From: DATAQC01 sp051005135
GTDB lineage: Bacteria; Actinomycetota; Acidimicrobiia; Acidimicrobiales; AC-14
Reading direction: 5' to 3'
DNA: 7,804 nucleotides
NCBI GenBank assembly: GCA_051005135.1
Contig: JBPCJQ010000089.1
Coordinates: 1 to 7,804 of the forward strand
This document shows positions 5,430 through 7,804 of this stretch, piece after piece (the stretch's first letter is position 1; each line of letters begins with the position of its first letter). The notes under the pieces were generated by a model. It was not told the DNA's origin and did not search any database. It worked only from the letters and a program-made list of their open reading frames with translations. The translations under genes were made by a program, and so were the position numbers.

Positions 5430-6779
5430 ATGGATCTAGCCGGTGCGATGGCCTACCTGGCCGACCACGTCAACCTGGAGAACGACCCGGCGCCATCGGC
5501 GGCGGCCCGGCGCCTCGACGGCATTCGCCGCCTGGTGGAGCTCCTGGGCGACCCCCAGTCGGCCTATCCGGTCATCCACCTCACTGGCACCAACGGCAAG
5601 GGCTCCACCGCCCGCATGCTCACTGCCCTGCTGGTGGAGCGGGGGCTGTCGGTGGGCACCTACACCAGCCCCCACCTGCAGCGGGTCAACGAGCGCTTGG
5701 CCTGGAACGGCGAGCCCATCGCCGACGATGCCTTCGTCGACGAGGTGGCGGCGGTGGCCCGGCTCGAGCCCCTTCTGCCCACCCGCCCGTCGCACTTCGA
5801 GGTGCTCACCGCCGCCGCCCTGCGCTGGTTCGCCGACGTGGCCGTCGACGTGGCCGTGGTGGAGGTGGGTCTGGGGGGACGGTGGGACGCCACCAACGTG
5901 GTCGACGGGCAGGTAGCGGCGGTCACCAACGTGAGCCTCGACCACGCCGAGACCATAGGCCCCGAGCTGTCCGACATCGCCAACGAGAAGGCCGGCATCG
6001 TCAAGCCCGGTTCCACCCTGGTGCTGGGCGAGACCGACCCGGTGCTGGCGCCGATATTCCACCGGGCGGGGGCCCAGGCGGTTTGGGAGCGCGACGTCGA
6101 CTTCGGGTGCGACGCCAACGCCCTGGCCCACGACGGCCGGCTGGTCGACCTGTGGACGCCAGGGGCCCGCTACGAGGAGGTTTTCCTGCCGGTGCACGGG
6201 GCGTTCCAGGGCGACAACGCGGCGGTGGCCCTGGCCGCCGCCCAGGCCTTCTTCGATGCGCCTCTCGACGCCCGGGTGGTAACCGATGCCATGGCCGGGC
6301 TACGACTGCCGGGCCGGCTCCAGGTGGTGTCGCGCTCGCCACTGTGCATCCTCGACGGAGCCCACAACCCCGCCGGCGCCGCGGCCGCTTCGGCGGCGGT
6401 GGCCGAGGCCTTCGCCGCCGTACCGGGATGCATCCTGGTGGTGGGCATGCTGGCGGGCCGCGACCCCACCGAGATGCTCACCGCCCTTGGAGCCACCCGG
6501 TGCCGTCTGGTGGTGGCCTGCCCGCCACCGTCGCCCCGGGCGCTCGACCCCGAGGCCGTAGCGGCCGCTGCCCGCGGCCTGCGTGGCCCGAACGCAACGA
6601 CCGGCCTGGGCGTGGACACCGAGGTGGCCGACTCCGTGCCCGCTGCGGTGGCCCTGGCGCTGAGCCTGGCCACGGCCGACGAGCTGGTGCTGGTCAGCGG
6701 GTCGCTCTACGTGGTCGGGGCGGCGCTGGGCGCGCTGGTGGGCGACGACGCTGAGGGGCGGACGCGCCGGCAGAGCTGA
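5430..6779 (+). CDS. folC: Bifunctional folylpolyglutamate synthase / dihydrofolate synthase
   Basis: FolC is the cytosolic Mur-ligase-family enzyme that uses ATP to add glutamate to dihydropteroate and to extend folate polyglutamate tails. Its 449 residues match the usual length. The P-loop TGTNGKGST is at 52-60, TSPHLQRVNER at 79-89 and SHFEVLT at 121-127. EVGLGGRWDATNV at 145-157 is the family signature. SLDHAETIG at 169-177 has the metal-binding His, and NEKAGI at 185-190 has the lysine that is carbamylated in the family. The domain-linker motif GAFQGDN is at 258-263 and beyond, with Phe where many homologues have His. GRLQ is followed by the C-domain motif ILDGAHNPAG at 307-316, and GSLYVVG closes the fold. 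The ATG at 5430 has no clear Shine-Dalgarno; an in-frame ATG at 5448 would remove six residues. A TAGGCT box at 5415-5420 would fit a near-leaderless transcript. The 3' end overlaps the convergent glycosyltransferase gene by 73 bases. Confidence 0.95.
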   Translation: MDLAGAMAYLADHVNLENDPAPSAAARRLDGIRRLVELLGDPQSAYPVIHLTGTNGKGSTARMLTALLVERGLSVGTYTSPHLQRVNERLAWNGEPIADDAFVDEVAAVARLEPLLPTRPSHFEVLTAAALRWFADVAVDVAVVEVGLGGRWDATNVVDGQVAAVTNVSLDHAETIGPELSDIANEKAGIVKPGSTLVLGETDPVLAPIFHRAGAQAVWERDVDFGCDANALAHDGRLVDLWTPGARYEEVFLPVHGAFQGDNAAVALAAAQAFFDAPLDARVVTDAMAGLRLPGRLQVVSRSPLCILDGAHNPAGAAAASAAVAEAFAAVPGCILVVGMLAGRDPTEMLTALGATRCRLVVACPPPSPRALDPEAVAAAARGLRGPNATTGLGVDTEVADSVPAAVALALSLATADELVLVSGSLYVVGAALGALVGDDAEGRTRRQS

Positions 6780-7738
6780 CGCTCGGAGTGGGCGGCCAGG
6801 GGTAGTACCCGCCCCCGGTAGCGGATTCCTCCCCAGCGCCAGCGGCTCTGCACCGCGAGCCAGGAGCACACCGCCCGTTCGGCCACCCAAAGGGGTGCGA
6901 ACCACGAGCAGGAGGCCGGGAAGACGGCTTTGCCCCCCGCCCGCCGCCGGCCTCGCTCGGCCACCGCCACCGACGCTGCCGCCGCCGCCAGCACCGCCCG
7001 GGGCCGGCGGCGGAGGGCAACCACGGCCAGAGGCAGGACCGCCAGCGACACCACCAGGCGAGGAGGCTGGGCGAAGTCGTCGTAGGCCTGGCGCACCCGC
7101 TGGCCGAGGAACTGGCGGGTGGTGGGCGGCAGGCGGCGTACGTAGAGGTCGAGGGGGCTGGCCACGGTACCGCCCGCGGCCTCGACGGTGCGCACCAGCT
7201 CGAGGTTCTCGAACATGGCATCGCCGTCGTAGCCGCCCGTGCCCAGCAGAACCGAGCGGCGCACGCCGACGGTGCCTGGCCAGTCGGCGCCCAAAGCGCG
7301 GTTGAGCAGTGACCGTGCGGTGTCCCAGCGGGCATGCCAGGGAAGAGGGTCGAAGTAGTTCTGGGGACGCACGACGTCGGCATCGGCCAGTAGCTCGGCT
7401 ACCCGGGCCAAGGCCGATCGATCCCAACGCACGTCGTCGTCGGCCACCACCACCGCGTCATGGGTGCATCGCCGCAGGCCGGTGAGCACGCCGTCGACCT
7501 TGCCGTTGGCGAAGTGGTAGCAGGCGTCAGGCGCGAGGTGTTGGACCCCCTGGGCCCGAGCGGCCCCCTGAGCGGGGTGATAGCTCAAGGCGGCCTGGTG
7601 GGCGGCGAACACGGGTGGCGGGGACCCGTCCACCACCAGCAGCTCGACGTGGGAAGCCAGCTCCGCGGTGTAGGCGGCCAGCTCGGCGATGTCGCCGACG
7701 CGATCCCGCCTCAGGGGAAGGACGTAGGAGAGCGGCAC
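6707..7738 (-). CDS. Glycosyltransferase family 2-like protein, membrane-associated
   Basis: The 343-residue product looks like a GT-A fold glycosyltransferase that would move a sugar from a nucleotide donor to an envelope acceptor. The first strand SYVLPLR (4-10) and second strand VELLVVDGSP (31-40) match the GT2 nucleotide-binding half. VADDDVRW (98-105) holds the DxD-type metal site. GGYDGDAMFENLELVRTV (168-185) is the likely acceptor and base region. QRVRQAYDDFAQP (213-225) resembles the QxxRW-like element. Hydrophobic stretches at about 227-242 and 247-260 suggest membrane attachment. GGIRYRGRVLPL (303-314) looks like the natural end, and the last 24 residues overlap folC antisense. The GTG at 7738 directly precedes the first strand, but no Shine-Dalgarno is seen and the frame stays open to the window edge, so the start may lie further upstream. 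The donor and acceptor cannot be told. Confidence 0.82.
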   Translation of the reverse strand: MPLSYVLPLRRDRVGDIAELAAYTAELASHVELLVVDGSPPPVFAAHQAALSYHPAQGAARAQGVQHLAPDACYHFANGKVDGVLTGLRRCTHDAVVVADDDVRWDRSALARVAELLADADVVRPQNYFDPLPWHARWDTARSLLNRALGADWPGTVGVRRSVLLGTGGYDGDAMFENLELVRTVEAAGGTVASPLDLYVRRLPPTTRQFLGQRVRQAYDDFAQPPRLVVSLAVLPLAVVALRRRPRAVLAAAAASVAVAERGRRRAGGKAVFPASCSWFAPLWVAERAVCSWLAVQSRWRWGGIRYRGRVLPLAAHSERQLCRRVRPSASSPTSAPSAAPTT

Positions 7739-7804
7739 GACGCGGCTCGAGGAGCGAACTTTGGCGGGGGGGGCCGAACCTTGGGGGTGGAGAGACGCAA
7801 AAAC

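Noticed and set aside
5384..6754. 456-residue plus-strand open frame overlapping folC
   Set aside because: Arg/Gly/Pro-rich out-of-frame shadow; the other frame encodes all FolC motifs.
6300..7427. 375-residue minus-strand frame overlapping the glycosyltransferase and folC
   Set aside because: Low-complexity Pro/Arg/Gly shadow with no motif; the 6707-7738 frame carries the glycosyltransferase motifs.

Overview
The window is GC-rich and densely coding, with GTG starts, few strong Shine-Dalgarno sites and a secreted beta-helix protein of an actinobacterial style. It most likely comes from a high-GC actinobacterium, possibly of the Acidimicrobiia; that placement is inferred from protein style and gene content, not from a marker gene. 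Six protein genes are supported, two of them touching the window edges.

Left part (1-2510): the C-terminal third of the protease unfoldase ClpX (+) runs tail to tail, with only 24 bases between, into a DinG/XPD-type iron-sulfur helicase (-). Middle (2460-5170): a short divergent regulatory region separates dinG from a small membrane-anchored Ala/Lys/Arg-rich protein (+). Its C-terminal 132 residues are twelve back-to-back 11-residue units, with prolines mostly every 22 residues as in apolipoprotein helices. A 177-base spacer follows, more AT-rich than its surroundings in part. Next is a secreted right-handed beta-helix protein (+) carrying a protease-associated (PA) domain nested between beta-helix coils, closed by a near-perfect 23-bp terminator hairpin.

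Right part (5171-7804): a mostly empty spacer holds two palindromes. It precedes folC (+), the folylpolyglutamate/dihydrofolate synthase, which converges on and overlaps by 73 bases a family-2-like glycosyltransferase (-) reaching almost to the window end.

clpX, dinG and folC are housekeeping genes for protein quality control, DNA repair and folate metabolism. In many actinobacteria clpX and folC lie close together, often with valS between. Here the space holds dinG and two envelope or secreted proteins, so 2.5-5.4 kb looks like the accessory part. The two most unusual items are the 11/22-mer repeat protein and the beta-helix protein with its nested PA domain. No RNA gene, CRISPR array, insertion sequence or intact defence system was seen.
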